A DNA stretch of 64,000 bases from Datnioides undecimradiatus (Eukaryota > Chordata > Actinopteri > Lobotiformes > Datnioididae): positions 3,407,813-3,471,812 of the forward strand of contig WARS01000033.1 of assembly GCA_008933995.1 (NCBI GenBank), read 5' to 3'. The position numbers were made by a program, and so were the translations under genes. Of the stretch, positions 1 through 14,600 are shown piece by piece; the stretch's first letter is position 1; the number at the start of each line of letters is the position of its first letter. The notes under the pieces were generated by a model. The model was not told the origin of the DNA. It saw nothing but the letters and a program-made list of their open reading frames with translations, and did no database searches.

Positions 1-2690
1 CGTGTCATAGAACAAACTAAGTAAGGAGAAGCCAAAAAATATGAACGTGCTGCTATTTTTGTTAGACGTCCCAGCTGGTGTTTCCGGTATTTAGCTGTGA
101 CAGTTTGCCTCAAGGGGCTTTAAAATCAGTACAGTGGAGGACATCCTTTAACCCTTGAATCAGACAAGAAAAAACTCTTTGACTCTTTAACAGGAAATAA
201 AGGGAGGAGACCTGAAGAAGAGCAACAGAAGATAGAGAGAGACCCTGCTACCAGGGTGAATGGACATGCAATAGATCATATCTAAAGAGCAGATCAGCAA
301 CAAATCCCAATATACACGACAAAAACACATATGTGTAGACTGTAACAAAACATAAATGAAGAGTATGGAGACAGGAGGACACAAGACGTAGCACAGAGAG
401 ACAGACAGACAAGTGATCCAGCTCCAAATGTCTAAGAGAGAGGGAGAGAGAGAGTTTCCTGGACAGGCGATGGTCCAGCAGGAGGAGTCTGAATGGAAAG
501 GGGAGAGTGAGGGGAAAACTAGGAAGACAGAGAGATGGAGGTTGGCAGTTTGGCAGCTGGAAAACTGAATCAGAGGTTCATAGTCTGATGATTTCCCGTC
601 GGCAGGGCAAACATGATCCATAATTACTCATTTTAATTGATTAATTCAGACTGACACCAGCACGCTGTGAGGATAATGGTGACATGGAGATTGGAAATAC
701 CAAAGGATAATTAAAAGATTGCACTGTCTGATATTAGCAGGCAGAATATTCCAGAGGGAAAGGACCGACTTCTCTTAAAGTGTGGGGACAGGGCCTGCTC
801 TTGGCAGGTCTGGGAGAATGAAGGCCATTTATCCACAAAACCAAATCCCACTCTCTACACATACCACCACACATACCTACATCTCATCACAACCTGGTAC
901 TACAGATAATGAACCAGAGTCAGTTCATCAGCTATCTTTTGTGATTGCAGACTGCCTCATCTTTGTGTTATTAAAGCTAGCGTTGCTGTGTGTTTCTCAG
1001 TTACAAGTTTCTCCCATCGTGCTGCCAGATTGGCCTTCATGTTGGAAGCACTGACTTGGCTGATATAGGGAGGCTGTAATTTCTTAAAACAGTAAAACAC
1101 ACATTCCTGTAAATTACATCAATCAATTAAAACGTTTTTAATAAACTACTTTAAAGATGCTGTTTCTGACTCTGGTGCTCCCGAGTAATTAAAGTGTTTC
1201 ACAAAAGAAAACTTGTGCCATCAGGTTCAGAAATTATTAAATGATACCATAACAGAACAAAAATATGATAAAAGAGGGTGTTAAAGTAGTTAGGACACAA
1301 CACAGGATGAACAGAACCACTGCAAACTAGAGCCCTGTTTTAATTCCAGGCAGAGTAATTACACAGCGAAGCCAGAGAAGGTCCTCCATGAGCCAGGCTG
1401 TCTGATGTTATTGCTCTGACATGACTCAGTCAGTGTGTGTGTGTGTGTGTGTGTGTGTGCGAACATAGTCATGTGTGGGTTATTCCCCTAAACCCTGTGA
1501 GCTGTCAGCTTCCCAGCAGAGGTGAGAGGGGAGCCTGGAAAACAAAAGGGGGAGACACAAAGAATGCCCGAGTCATATGTCTGATTAAAACTCAGCGGTG
1601 GTTGCAAAGCGGGTGCGTTCTGTAGCACTCAACCTAAGCGGGACAGGATGAGTCAGGGGAGTGAGTAAATGAAATGACGGTGGATTAAATGGGTTACTGA
1701 AAGAGATCCCTCCCGACGAATCTCGTCAAAGCAGCCTCATACATTGGGAACCTAAACAGTGCCACTGAAAGTTGGACCTTGCTGAATCCATGTAACCTGA
1801 CACACAGTGCAATCATGGCTGCCTGCCTGGCCTGTGACGCTTCATACCAATTGATTTGATGAGAAATCCGGAACACGGAACAGATTTGTATGGGTGTGTA
1901 GCAGTTGCTCATTGCTGGTCAGGAAACAGCTATAGATGGGATGATTCCATGTGTCACTTTTGTGGGTCTTTATCAGTGTACGAAGCCAGTATTTAGAAGG
2001 AATGTGGGCAAACAGAGTGAGCAGGAGTCTCAATTAGGTTGTTTAGCTTAATGTCTGTTCCTCTGTCAAGCCAGCTGTCCATCCATCTGTCAGTCCATCT
2101 GTCTGCCCATCCATCCATCATCTGCCAGTGGATTTTCTTGGTCTCTGGATGAGGATTCCAGCTAATTTTGGCCTCCTCTTGGCAGTCCCATTTCACTTTT
2201 ATGAAAAATTTGCACTATACACATTAAATAACTTATGGCTGCTTTCTGTGAGATTTGCTGTAGACATTCATGTTCCCCTGTGGATACACCTCAGGGGTTA
2301 CGACAGTATTTTGATCCTTAGGCATAGTTCTTGCACCTGTATGGAAGTACCCTAGAGGAGCCAGTGTAAGAAACTTCTAAATTACCCTAGAAGGTTGACA
2401 AAAGAGAGTTTCAGCTTCTTGTTTAACTGTCTGGTCAGCAGCTAATTCAACTTTGCTTCGGTTCAGTGTCAGTGGAAGACCAACACAAGTTTTACATATA
2501 AGCTTGATGATAAGCCAGTCCCATATGCTTGTTTTCACTGCTTCTGAGTGGCCAACAGAATCAGTTACTTACAATCAGTTACAGATTTAATTCTCATTAT
2601 AATGAACAAGGGGCATGTTTTGTTGCATTAAAGTCATTAAATACTTCTTTAATTTCTCTTTTTAATTTCGCCTCTTTCTTCTCTTCTCAG
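1..2690. other. Non-coding stretch upstream of the first visible tnfrsf21 exon
   Basis: I see no supported exon here. It contains a (GT)n microsatellite at 1433-1459 and a CCATC/CTGTC-rich patch near 2070-2125. The exon at 2691 begins with a clear acceptor after a pyrimidine tract. The sequence is therefore most likely intron 1 of tnfrsf21, with the signal-peptide exon and promoter lying left of the window. Confidence 0.6.
1433..1459. repeat. (GT)n microsatellite
   Basis: An uninterrupted run of about 13 GT units, probably polymorphic. Confidence 0.95.
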
Positions 2691-3408
2691 CTCTTGTGTA
2701 CAGTGCTGGTTCAGATCTCAGCCCGGGTTTTGACCACTAGCAGCCCGGCCGACCAGCCCATCCTCTCTCCCCGCCACTATCAGCACACTGACCCCGACTC
2801 GGGCACCCAGCTGGTCTGCGACAAGTGCCCGGCAGGCACCTATGTGTCTGTTCACTGCTCCCCGGCAGCCGTGAGGGAATGCAGCCCCTGCCCTGAAGGC
2901 ACCTTCACACGGGGCGAAAACGGGGTCCAGCAATGCCATCACTGTCGGCCTCCGTGTCTTGCAGGCTTCGTTGAGAAAGCACCCTGCACGGCCACCCAGG
3001 ACCGCGTCTGCACATGTCCACCCAATACCTTCTTGTCGGGGGATGGTGGCACAGAGTGTAAGCCCCACTCCCTGTGCCCTCCAGGGACCAGGGTGAAAAA
3101 GCAGGGCAGTGAAACAGAGGACGTGCTCTGTAAACAATGCAGCAAGGGGACTTTCTCAAATGTAGTTTCAAGAGCAATGAGGTGCCGAACCCACACAGAC
3201 TGCCAAGCTCAGGGGCTGGTGCTGCTCACACCAGGGACTAGAGATAGAGATAATGTCTGTGGACCACCTTCTACAACCCCCTCTTCCTCTTCATCTTCAT
3301 CTGTCTCCACAACCACCTTGGTGGCGCCTGCACAGGCTGTGCTTGTACATAAACCCATGACTTCTTCATCCAATGCATCATCACCAGGAAGTGGACCTGC
3401 ACAAAAAG
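2691..3408 (+). CDS. tnfrsf21: tnfrsf21 exon: cysteine-rich extracellular repeats
   Basis: The acceptor follows a long pyrimidine tract (AG at 2689-2690) and the donor is AAAAG|GTGAGA at 3409. The exon starts in phase 0 and ends in phase 1. It opens with hydrophobic residues that may finish the signal peptide. Four TNFR-type Cys-rich repeats follow, with anchors [33 protein letters not shown] and [10 protein letters not shown], the last repeat closing at DRDNVCG. These repeats form the ligand-binding ectodomain. A Ser/Thr-rich stalk begins after the last cysteine. CRD spacing agrees with mammalian DR6. Confidence 0.95.
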
Positions 3409-6400
3409 GTGAGAGCAGAGGCCATGTTTCTTTTTACAGAATGGGTTAAGCTTCAGCATTTACTTCTTTTAATTCACATCAATCCATCCAATTCCAGCAC
3501 AGTGCAGGGCCTACAGCAATAGCGTGGATTGTTAGCCCAGTTAATAGAGATTGTACATAGGTTTTATGCTGTGGGAATTCCTGAAAGGAATGGGATATGT
3601 AGGCATGGAAACAAACTGGTGGTGGCTCCCTACCTCAGGAATGTTACTGTTGTGGTCAGGAGCGAGGAGGCATTTCTTTCTTCCTCCCTCCCCCTCTTTT
3701 TTCTTTTTCCTCTCTACTTACCTTTAGATAAGAGGATGTGAAAAATGGCTCCCTTTCCTTTTTGTCTTCTCCTCTGTGTCCTCTTCCCTCCGCCGTCATC
3801 CATTTTACTGTTTCCACATCGGTCTCAGTCAGTCAGCCAGTCATTTCTCAGAATTAACCATCCACAGCCAGTACACCCCTCCTCTCCACACAGTCCCCCT
3901 CACATATAATACTGTCACCACTGTTTGTGTTGGAATGGGATCGATGGCTTCTCAGCCAGTTAATTTGACCCTGTCTGTGCTATAAGAGGGAAGGTGGGGG
4001 TGGGCGGGTGTGGGTGTTACACACTCATGGCTGTTATTCTTCACCCGTCTTTTATTGTCAGTGGAGAAGATGAGGAGGACCTCCTTGGAAGAAGAGCGCT
4101 AAAACACTTCACACCAACACCATAACAGCAGTGATGAAAACCAAACTGTATTCACTATATTTCACTTTGCTTAATCCACTAGATGAAAAGAACTTTAAAC
4201 GTACGTAACAAAACTCAGAGTAACCATAGAAGAAATTTTCTGTGTACGTACTGGGTCAAACAAAGGAAGCTACCAGTACCTGGAAAACAGTGACTGCAAC
4301 TGGACTGTGCACAGCAGCATGACGGGAAATACAAATTTATCATGACAAAATGTGAAAGAAAACTGTATGTGGCAGAAAAAAAGAAGTTTGAAGTTTATCC
4401 TCTAGTTTAGATAAGAAAACATTTTCACATGTGTATGTATGTGAAAAATTATATACAAAAATTATACATATATTTTACTTTATATGTACGTATAAATAAT
4501 AAAATACAATAAAAAAAATCAAATTTCAGATTTGCAAATGTACTTTTTATCTATACATTATTGTTGGTTATTATTCATATATATTACGCTTATTATTTAA
4601 GACTACTGAAAAATGTTCAAATCCTGTGTGTTCAAAACCAGAGTATTGTCTATATTTGTATCTGTATTAAGATGAAGGGTCTACAGTCACACTGTGTGAG
4701 GTAATATTAAGGCCCAGTTTGGCTTTGGGTTAAATGCTAATTTCCACACACTCACCGTAACAATGATAAAATGAAGTGAGGTTTTTTTTGCTGTAGAATA
4801 AGGGCACCAACTGTGTTTTGATTGGCTCCCTATAATCGTCAGATCGCAAACAGGTATATTACATCCCCCTTATCTTCTTCTTTATTACTAAAAAGTTGAC
4901 TTGTATGCTAACAACTTGTTGCTGCCATCTGAAACATCAGTCTGAATTTAGGGCTTACACATGCACCTGTGTACCTGTCTGCTGATAAGAGGATGAGAGA
5001 GATTAACACCCATCCAAGTGACAATCCTAAAAAGCTGCATCCCATTTATGAACTAATGTCGTTATACAACACTGATCCCATTAGCAGCGGTGCACAAGCA
5101 CAGAGTGGTGGTGGCCATATTGATAATCAATAGGGGTTAATGACGCACTAATATTGACTGACCATTACAGTTTGTTCTAGGGTCTGAAAAAAACTGTCCT
5201 TGCTGTTGTTTATGTCAAACAGAACATTCCAACTTGTTCTTTTCCCATTTTGACAGATGGCGGATTTGTTTGGCTGTTGATCGCTGGCCTGTTTGACCAA
5301 TCCCTTAAAGTTTTTTCAAAGGATTCATGCAATTCAAGTCTAAGTCTGATTAGATATGGAATCGCTTAAGCTTAATCAAGGAGCAGACAGTAGGGTGAGC
5401 AATTCAGAGCTCATCTGCTGTGAGATTACAAGGTGGTGCACAGCTGGGCCTTGGCGCAGTGGAAGGAGTCAAGCCAGATTGTATTTTGTTAACAGTTTAG
5501 GGACTACTCAAGATTTTGGTGATTTGATTCTTAACTGTGATAGCATAGCGACCCAAAAAAGGTCTCCATTGTAATTCATTTCAATCTTCTATCAGTTGTT
5601 TTAACATTCAGTTTTACATGATATTGACCAGTGAAGGTGCAGCATGTGTAACACTGGTATGCTTGTCAGATTTAGCAAATTTCTCAGTTTACTGACAGCT
5701 ATGGCATCAAGCATCCCAGCATGCACAATAGAACCTCATCTTCAACATCAGCAAAAATGTGCAGAAGTTGAAAATGGGAAGGACTTTAATTAAATCATTA
5801 AAGTCAATTAAATTAAAGTCATTTATGCCCATCTCTGGGCTGATAGCTTCCTTTTTAAACTCCTTTTCTCATTCAGGTTGATGCTTTTCTTATTGCCATG
5901 ACTTGAACATCAGCTAGTCCTGTATGGCAGGACATCTCAGTCCAAGCACTTCTCCTGCATTATCCCCTGGTTGTAAAATGAGCTGCCTAACTCAGATTGG
6001 TCAGCAGTATTCCATTCTGTCAAACTTATTTAAAGTTTGCCTCTCTAAAGTTGCCTTACTCCTTCCAAGATTACCTCACCTTACAAGCTTTCAGTCTCGT
6101 AGAGAGCAAAAACTCTCATAGAAAAGGATATTATTTGAAACTGAGCCTTGTAGCATTTACTGTATTCTCAGTGGCTTCTCTTCAATCCATTGTGGCTTGA
6201 ATTGTTCTCTATGTTTCCATGTCACATGTTTGTGTGACGGATTGCTTGCGTGGATTAAAGTGTTAGGATTCCCTCCTGTGGTGCCTTCTGTTTTCATTGT
6301 CTGGGTTAAGCAAATCTCCTGAGTGAGTGAGTTTAATTCCTTTTCTCTGTGTTGTCTCTCATCTCTTACTTCTGTACTAACTTGTCTCTTTGATCTCTTC

Positions 6401-7491
6401 CTTCTCTCACATCTCTCTTCTTTTTGCTTGATCTATCTTTGTCCTCATCGATCCCTTTGTCTCTCATCACAGGTTTCCACAGCCAGTCAGCAGCCATTCA
6501 ACTAAGAGGTAACCTTGCAGGGGAAGACCACCATGCAGAGGGTCAAAACCTCAGCCGGCCTGGTACTCCCACCCCACCAAATCAAGATCCCCCACAGACT
6601 CCACCAATGCCGGCTCGCAAACAATTGAAGGACCGCGAGCATCAGCAGGTGCCACCCAATTCTGACCCTGTGCCAGGCCCTAGCAAAAGAGCAATGGAGG
6701 GCATGGAGGGTGCCGAGGTAGTCAGGGTTGGGACGGGTATCAGCAAGGTAGCAGGGCAGGGGAGTGGAGGTGGTGGAGGTGGGGTCTCTAGTTACTACAG
6801 GCCAACTCGCAGAGGGTCCCCAAGGCCGAGCACCCATAATGACTTTGACATCAACGAGCACCTCCCCTGGATGATAGTGCTGCTGCTCTTGCTGGTGCTG
6901 GTGGTGATCGTGGTCTGCAGCGTTAAGCGGAGTTCTCGTGTGCTGAAGAAGGGCCCCATGCAGGACCCCAGCAGCATCATGGAGAAGGCAATTCAGAAGA
7001 AACCATCTGCGCCTCCAACACAGGTCAAAGAGAAGTGGATCTACTACTCTAACGGACAGGGTAAGCCCACTTTTTCTTTGATTTCAATAAGAGTGGCTCA
7101 TGTGAAAACTGCTTTGGTATGAAAATGGGTGACAAAAGAAAGTTGTTTTGGGTCACCACGAGCTCCCAGGGCTTCAGTGCAATGAGGTATGCCCTCAGGG
7201 AAAGGTCCAACATGGTGTATTTGAAATCTTAGGACAGGCCACTTGACTGGTCAGCAAGCAAAGATGGCGACCACTGGCTTTTGGTTGCATACTGGATGTC
7301 CAAGTCTGGTGTAATGACATTAGCTCCTGAGCCACGTAGAACCATCTGTTGATCCGATCACAGCACTGTGGGTATTTGATCTTGTGAATTCTGGCCCACA
7401 GCACCTGGTGTGGAAGGTGGTGGTTACACAAGCAAGGATGTGACCCTGTTGTAGTACTGTCCTGCTGTCACTATCCCACCCCCAACACACA

Positions 7492-7531
<40 letters not shown>

Positions 7532-10500
7532 TGCTCAGGTTTCCTTACTTCTCTAAGTACTTTAGTTTCGTCCTGGTGTCTCCTTCCTTTTCATCTCTCT
7601 TGCTTTGTTGTTGTCAGTTGCTCCCTTTGTTGCGTCTCTGTACCTTTATTTCTGCTTGTTTTGTCTTCCTTCCTTTCCTTTCCTTTCCTTTCCTTCCTTT
7701 TGTCCTTTCACTTAGTTTCTTTTGTTTCATTTACTATGCCTTTTTCATCTTCTCTTGTCTCCAGACTTCTTATCTTCTTTACATACCTCCTTGTTTATTT
7801 GCTTTTCCTTTACGTCACTGTATCTCTAGCCATCTTTACCCCCACCACATTTTATGCCCTCTGTTTGATGTTTGTTTCAGTTCTGAAATCTCCATCTCAC
7901 TCTGTCAATACTGTTAGCTCCCCCTTCATTCCTGTTGACACCGTTGTTATCAACAGGTAGAGTATCTGAACTGAGCCGAGCTCTTCATTTCACACTGTAA
8001 GAGACCCAAACCCAGGGGATACCTCCTGCCTGTGGCACTCAACTCTCCACTTTGAAACTGTGTGTGTTTAAGTGTGTGTGCGTGCACGCTGTGATAAAGC
8101 CAAGCCACCCGCCACCCTCTCTCTGCTCCCTCAGTGCCTGACCACAGAGAACTGGAATAATCTGGTTTCAGCTGCATCAGGGTTGTTGTTTGGTTGGCAA
8201 GGCATATTAGTGGGTCAGTTGGGTCTCTTACAGGGCGACAAAGACATATATAGACAGGGGGAAGTGAAGAGAGCGAGTGAGATGGTGCAGGACTTGTGTG
8301 TGTGCGTTGGGGGTGGGGGGTTGTGGGTTGGACAGGGGAAGTGTTGTATTGTACTCTTGTTGGCTAACCGCACAGGGGTTTCCCTGCCGTTACCTAGCAG
8401 CCCTTGTTAGTACAGATACTTAAGGTACCTGACAAAGAGAGATATGGAGACAGAGAGAGACAAGAACGTTTTAAGCAACTTGTTTGAGCTCATAAAAGAT
8501 CGAGATAAAGACAAAGTTCAAGATATGGGTATTCACCAACCCATGAACTTTATGTGGTCACGCAAAAACTAGGAGCTGTGTTTATACAGTGTTCTCACTG
8601 CTGCTCCTCACAACTCATGCTTGGCTTTGGACAAAATATTTAATTTCAAATTGCTTTTCAAAACTCCATACTCCCATCACAATAAGTGGTTTTTGTAGGA
8701 GACAGGACACAAAAAGCAATATTTGGTTTTAGACAGAGTAGATTGCTTAACTTTAATGAGTAATGGGCTGTAGTTAAAGAGTGCTTTTCTAGTCTTCTGA
8801 CTAACGCTGTTGCTGATGTGCTGCTGTTGTCACTTTTGGCAGTTGACGTTGCTGTGCATCCAAATATCTTCCCTGATCTTTTGTAGCACAGTTTTGTGCT
8901 AGTGGTGCCTTTACTTCTGAGAAAAAAACCCCAAGATTTGCAAGATCATTTGAACTGTGAATCCATCTAGCCAGGTTCAAGCTTTATGTTAAAGGCCAAA
9001 ATACAGTGGGTAAAATAAGTATCCTATAAGAAACTTCTGGCAGTGATGGGCGAAGTTTCACAAGACAGTTCATCCAATTATCTGCGAAGCATTGTATAAA
9101 AATGCCTGCCCTTCTCTGAACAGTTTCAACAAAGCATCAGATTATAATTGTTTGCATTGCTCAGAAAATCCTTTATTTTATATTGACATTTGGTCCTTTG
9201 CATTGCTACAGTGGGCAAATAATTGCAGGATCATGTCTATATAAAACCCTGGTCTGTGTGAAGATCATTGCTGAAGCTTTTAAGACTTTAAGACTGATTT
9301 TCAGAGTGACCTTTTTACTTTTGTGTGTTTGTGTGTGTGTGTGTACTATGCGCTCTCGACTGGCTGAGTAATCTTGTGCCCATGTGTATGTATTTACGTG
9401 GAGATGTATGTATGCACATGCAACCCAAATAGCCTATTTACTCTCTGGAACATAAAACAAAACAGCTTCTTAATCCTTCCAAGGTGCGTGGCTGGCTCCC
9501 CTTGAAGGTTGTAATGCCCCTTTACTAGAACAGTTAAAACACAAGGGCAATAAAGGAAAAAAGAGAAGGGAAACGTCAAAGCACAGATCACACACATACA
9601 GTACTTGGCATTTGCTCAGAGCCGGCCAGGAAGTAGTGAAAACTGCCACTCCTCCACAGCAGGGCTGAATGGGGCTTTCCAGGGCCACGGGCCAAATTTT
9701 TATTGCACAGGATCTGAAAAACTCATTTGTTTATCTGAAACAAGGGTGCAGCAGTCAAATTAAATAAAAGGGAATCACAAAAATGTTGTAAAGGTTAGCC
9801 CGAGGCTACAGAAAGCCAAACTTACTGTTGGAACACCTTTGACCTAAATGTTTTCACAAAAAACTGTAGCTTATAGTCATTTACAGTATTACGTAGGTAT
9901 TATGTAGCTTTTAAGTGATGCAGGAATATTTTAATTCACTGTGTCTACTTTGTTGTATAACTGCTCTACATTCAAATGGAACATTAAAGGCTCTTGAACG
10001 TGTCCAACTAACTGCTTGACAGATTGTCGAATAGTCTTTGAAACAACCTTGCAGATGTTTAAACTGGTGTGGGACGAATCAACTCTCTGAAACGGACAAT
10101 CCAACAACCATGCCCACTTTGTGCAGTGATCAGCTGGTGTGCAGACTACATTAGACACTTTCTGTTTGAACAGTATAAAACCTTCAACGTGAGACTATCA
10201 GAAGATTTGCTTCCTTTGCCCATTTATTCACTGCCCCTGGCCTACAGAAAACACACTTTTGGAGAGCTTGCGGAAGACATAAGATATGGCCAAGAGAAGG
10301 CTATAAAGGCCTCTGAGTGTTGCCATTTCATTCTGCATTTGGATTTACATGTTTCACCTCATTACAAAGAAGGGGTTCAGGCTGAATACTGTCCTTAAAA
10401 CAGTACCAACAAGACATTGAATATGATACAGGAAGTTGAATTTGAGTTGATCAATGACTTTAAGGCCTATCAGATGGGAAAACACTGCAAGTGGCTTATA

Positions 10501-11648
10501 AAACTCTTAAAGAGCACAAGTTATTTCTACACAGTAGAAATATGGCGTTTATGTTACAGGGTAATCCAGAAATCCGGTTGGCCAACACACCACGTTTCCA
10601 AATTATGTTTCATCCTGATTTTAAATTTTTTCCAGGACACCCTGCATTCCTGCTTTTCATCCATTTCACTGTATGCATAGGGGGGTTTTGACAGCTCTTG
10701 TTGGTGGGTGTTCAGAGACACTGGTATACCAGAAATATAGGGATCGGCTGCCAAAAGGCATTCACTCACTAAAGGTTTAATGAAAATAAAACCTGAATGG
10801 TGAACATTAAGCAAAGGTGGACATAATGGGATATTAGTTCCTCTTTGTTTTGAAAATGTGTGTATGACATTTCTGTGAATGTTGAAGTTCAAGTAAAGCA
10901 GCAGTTTATCTTTTTCACTCTACCACACCATCAGATCCAAGCTAGCATACCCTGAGTACTTCTTAACAGTGTTAGGCTTGGCTAGTGATGCCACAAATCA
11001 ATACACAAAATCAGTTTTTGATTACACAAAGCAGCAACAATATGTAGTCAAAAACCTAAAATCAACATAAAACAAAGAAAATGGGGAACAAAAATAAAGA
11101 AAACAAATGGAACAAAATCTTTTTTAAAGCATCTCCAAGTTGATTTTCACACCTCAGAAATAAATAAAACGATTGGTAGCTTTGACAGTATTGAATCAAT
11201 CCAAAACCCTCTGGTTTACTTTGGAAAGTAATCAGTATTAATTTGGAGTGTATGCAGTTTGTAGTTAATGGTATTAAACATGGAAAAACACCATAATGGT
11301 CCTCTCTGTGAACATCAGATAGAAGCAGGTTGTGCTTGGTGTGGTCACCAGCCATATTATTTACAACATATATTTCCAAAGTAAGATGCAGATTTCAGAG
11401 GAAAACATGAAGGAAAACAACATTCTACCTGCCCACCATCCTCCCTCATTAAACATCCACACCGCTAATAATGCCAAGTTCCACATCCAAACCCAGCGGG
11501 GAGCCACGTGTTAGAATATACTGCGCTGCGCGGTACCAGGGTGGGCCGAGGTAGCCTGCTCCCAGCCTGGGTTTGATTGTGAAGAGCAGAGTTTGGGGGG
11601 GTTGTTGCCTGTTTGGAGGTATACAGCTCCTGTTGTGCTCCCACAAAG

Positions 11649-11690
<42 letters not shown>

Positions 11691-14600
11691 CATCAATTTA
11701 ACGTTGTGTGTTCCCAAATTGGAATTAATGTGAGAGGACTATGTGATGTGATTAACAGAACGGTATTTTTAAAGATGCTGACGCACACAGCAACCTGCTT
11801 CACATCATGTTACACACAATAACAGGGTGAGACCACTTGTTGTTTTTTTCCTTGCTTTAGCATTTCTCATTTGAAGGTTTAATTTTAACTAAACCTTGTT
11901 ATCGCTTAAATCAGAATCTCAGAGAATGTGGCAGTGCTAGATAAAGCGATCTCGGTTCCTGTCGAACTACATTTTTCCATTTATATGATATGTTGAACCC
12001 TAATGCTGCATTACCTGTAAGCCACAGCGGTGGCTATAAAGAATACCCGACAAAGGTGGGTCATTGTCATCGCAGACAGGTCTGGAAAGTTGCTGAACTG
12101 TTCCAAAATGAACTGTTTTAAACTGCTCCATTCCTCCAACATAGTGAATAATGTCATTTTCCGTTGGAATTACCTCAGGGGGCAACAAAATTCCAAGTTT
12201 AGAATGTGATTGTAGATACAATTGTTCTCTCTTTCACAAGGCGACTGTGCTAGAGACCCCTAGATATTCTGAAGAGCTCAGACATCTGGAAGGAGTTTGG
12301 AGTACAATCTGTGCTTCTTTACCATTAAAAGAGTCCATCAAAAGAAGCCACTTGAAGCAGTTCTGGCCTCTGATTAATCCTCCTTGATGACTGGAACTCC
12401 TTCCAGTCATCTGCGGCATGCTGTCATGCTGCGGCAGACCCAGGAAACACAGGAGAGATTACATGTCCCATTTTGAACGCCTCTGGGTGCCCCAGGAAGA
12501 GCTGGAGGACATGATCCCAACTGCCTGCCTGCTGCCACTGTGACCTGAATAAGGATGAAAGGGTTACTTTTTCCTAGCCATCTGGTACTGACCCAGAAAA
12601 ACAATGATATACGGATAGGTAGACAACAACCCACTTTAACCACCTCCTTCATATCTGCGCAACCAAAGTTGAGTTTTGTTGAGAACAATGGAGGTCGACG
12701 AGAACAGTTCGGGTCGTCTTTCTCCTACAGTAGATATTGCTCAGAAAGAAAGGTTCGGGTCCTTGCATTTGAGATTCAAACTGACCTTCAGCTCTGATGA
12801 TATGAACACTAGTTAGCAGTCTGTAGTTGTGAACAGAGCGGACAGGTGAATGTGGTACTACCTATAGTGGAGAAATGCTTTCTTTTTGGGGTTGATTGTT
12901 TTCCTTGGTTGGTTTCGAAGAACTATGTGTAATAGAGGCACTGCTTTGGCCAACAGCAGTCTGTCTTCACTCCATCATACAATCTAGACCATATGGATAT
13001 TTAAACATGTTATTTTTCTTCTGTCGATCCTTCATGCAGTCCAGTCATTGCTATAGACAGTCACGAAAAGCTACTTCTTAAGCTGAAAAAGACAATACCC
13101 AACACTCCCCTTGTTCTTGGTGTATTGAACAGCTGAGAGACACACACAGGGACCCATTGTGTGCATTTCAGAGGATCCTAATAGAGCACCACCTGTTCCG
13201 GGCAGAGCTATTGTGACTTGTTTGCCACCTCACTGTTGCGCTTTACTGAAATTATAACCAGCTTCATTCTCATCACTCCGTGCTGTTGGAGAACTGTACA
13301 TCTGTCCAGTCGTCCACCACACTAGTTTTATTACTATTATTAGTTTTACTATTTTATTCCACTGTTCAGCTGTTAAACAAAAAGACAACACCAAACTTGA
13401 TTTCTAAACTCCAGAACATTCACTGCAATATAAAACAGAGAAATGCTGGCAATCCTCACATTTTAGGAGCTGCAACCAGCAAATGTTTGGCATTTTCAGT
13501 CAGTGCTAGTGGCATGGCTCTGGGGAGGGCAATGTTGGTTTGTCAGTTGGCTGGTCCACCGCTTTGGTCCGGACTGAAATATCTCAACAAATAGCCATGG
13601 CAGTTTACCCAATTGCTATTGGAATTCTGTTCAGACATTTCTAGACGATGAGTTCTTGTGACTTCTCTGATCCCCTGACCTTTTCTCTAGTGCTATGAAT
13701 TTCACATGTATGTTTCTCCAGTACTTTGGTTTACGACCTGTACCTGCAGAGCCGATGACATTTTCATCAGCCTCAGCTGTGCTTTGTTAATTGCTAGTTG
13801 CTTAAATATACTTTTCATTGACTGGATATCCCAACACGAATAAACATTTGTGCTTTTGTAGAGATAAACCTCAAGTGTTTTAAATATCGAAGAAGCAGAC
13901 ACGTTTAATTATTCAGCACGTTACTGCTGACCTCCTATTCATATTGCTTTCAACAGGAAGAACTTGCTGATTACAATATTTGGCTCTCCCAAGTACAGAG
14001 CACCAGAAGCTTTCGATGCAACAGAAGCAGCCAGGACAAATGCCTCCCGCTGTTTGGGGTCGCTCTTTAGTTTGACTTGCGGACAGAAAATACAAAGCAA
14101 TTAGTGTCGCACCAGAAGTCATTATCACCTGCGCTGCCAAATTTGATGAGTCACTTGCAACACATAATGGGGATAGGACGGGAAATTACACTTTTGTGTT
14201 ACTTTCCAACACAACAAATACAGTGTCTCATTATGTGCTGTAATGCCTGCAGAAATGACACTCGTCTCCAGTGGCGCACCTTCAGGACAGTTAGACGGTT
14301 TGTCCCTACCAGACAGCTGTATCGTGCTTTGTATGACACTTTGACAAAACATGTCAGTTTGGATAAATACCAGCAACAGCGATTAACTGCTGTATGACAT
14401 TTCAGTTTTTTTATGGTTTGGAGAGCTTTCAAGTCTACACATAATGTAGGGAAAAGCGCACCCACTCTGATACACACACGAATAAGCATGCTTCTCCATG
14501 CAAAACACATAAACACATCCGCAGGCTGACATACTGAATCATCACGAGACTTATATAGGTCATTTAAACGTGGTCAGCTAGCAGTGAGGCATGCAGAGCA

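Noticed and set aside
187-621. 144-codon minus-strand frame, Ser/Leu/Phe-rich
   Set aside because: It comes from purine-rich low-complexity sequence on the + strand. No domain and no splice context.
2529-2690. In-frame ATG at 2529 as a tnfrsf21 start
   Set aside because: A strong pyrimidine tract and AG at 2689-2690 mark an exon start, and the preceding residues look like translated intron rather than a signal peptide.
2718-3137. 139-codon open frame on the minus strand over the tnfrsf21 Cys-rich exon
   Set aside because: It is a shadow of the conserved + strand exon, favoured by its GC-rich third positions.
7531-7960. Long + strand frames rich in Phe, Ser and Leu
   Set aside because: They are produced by the pyrimidine-rich TTTCC repeat region.
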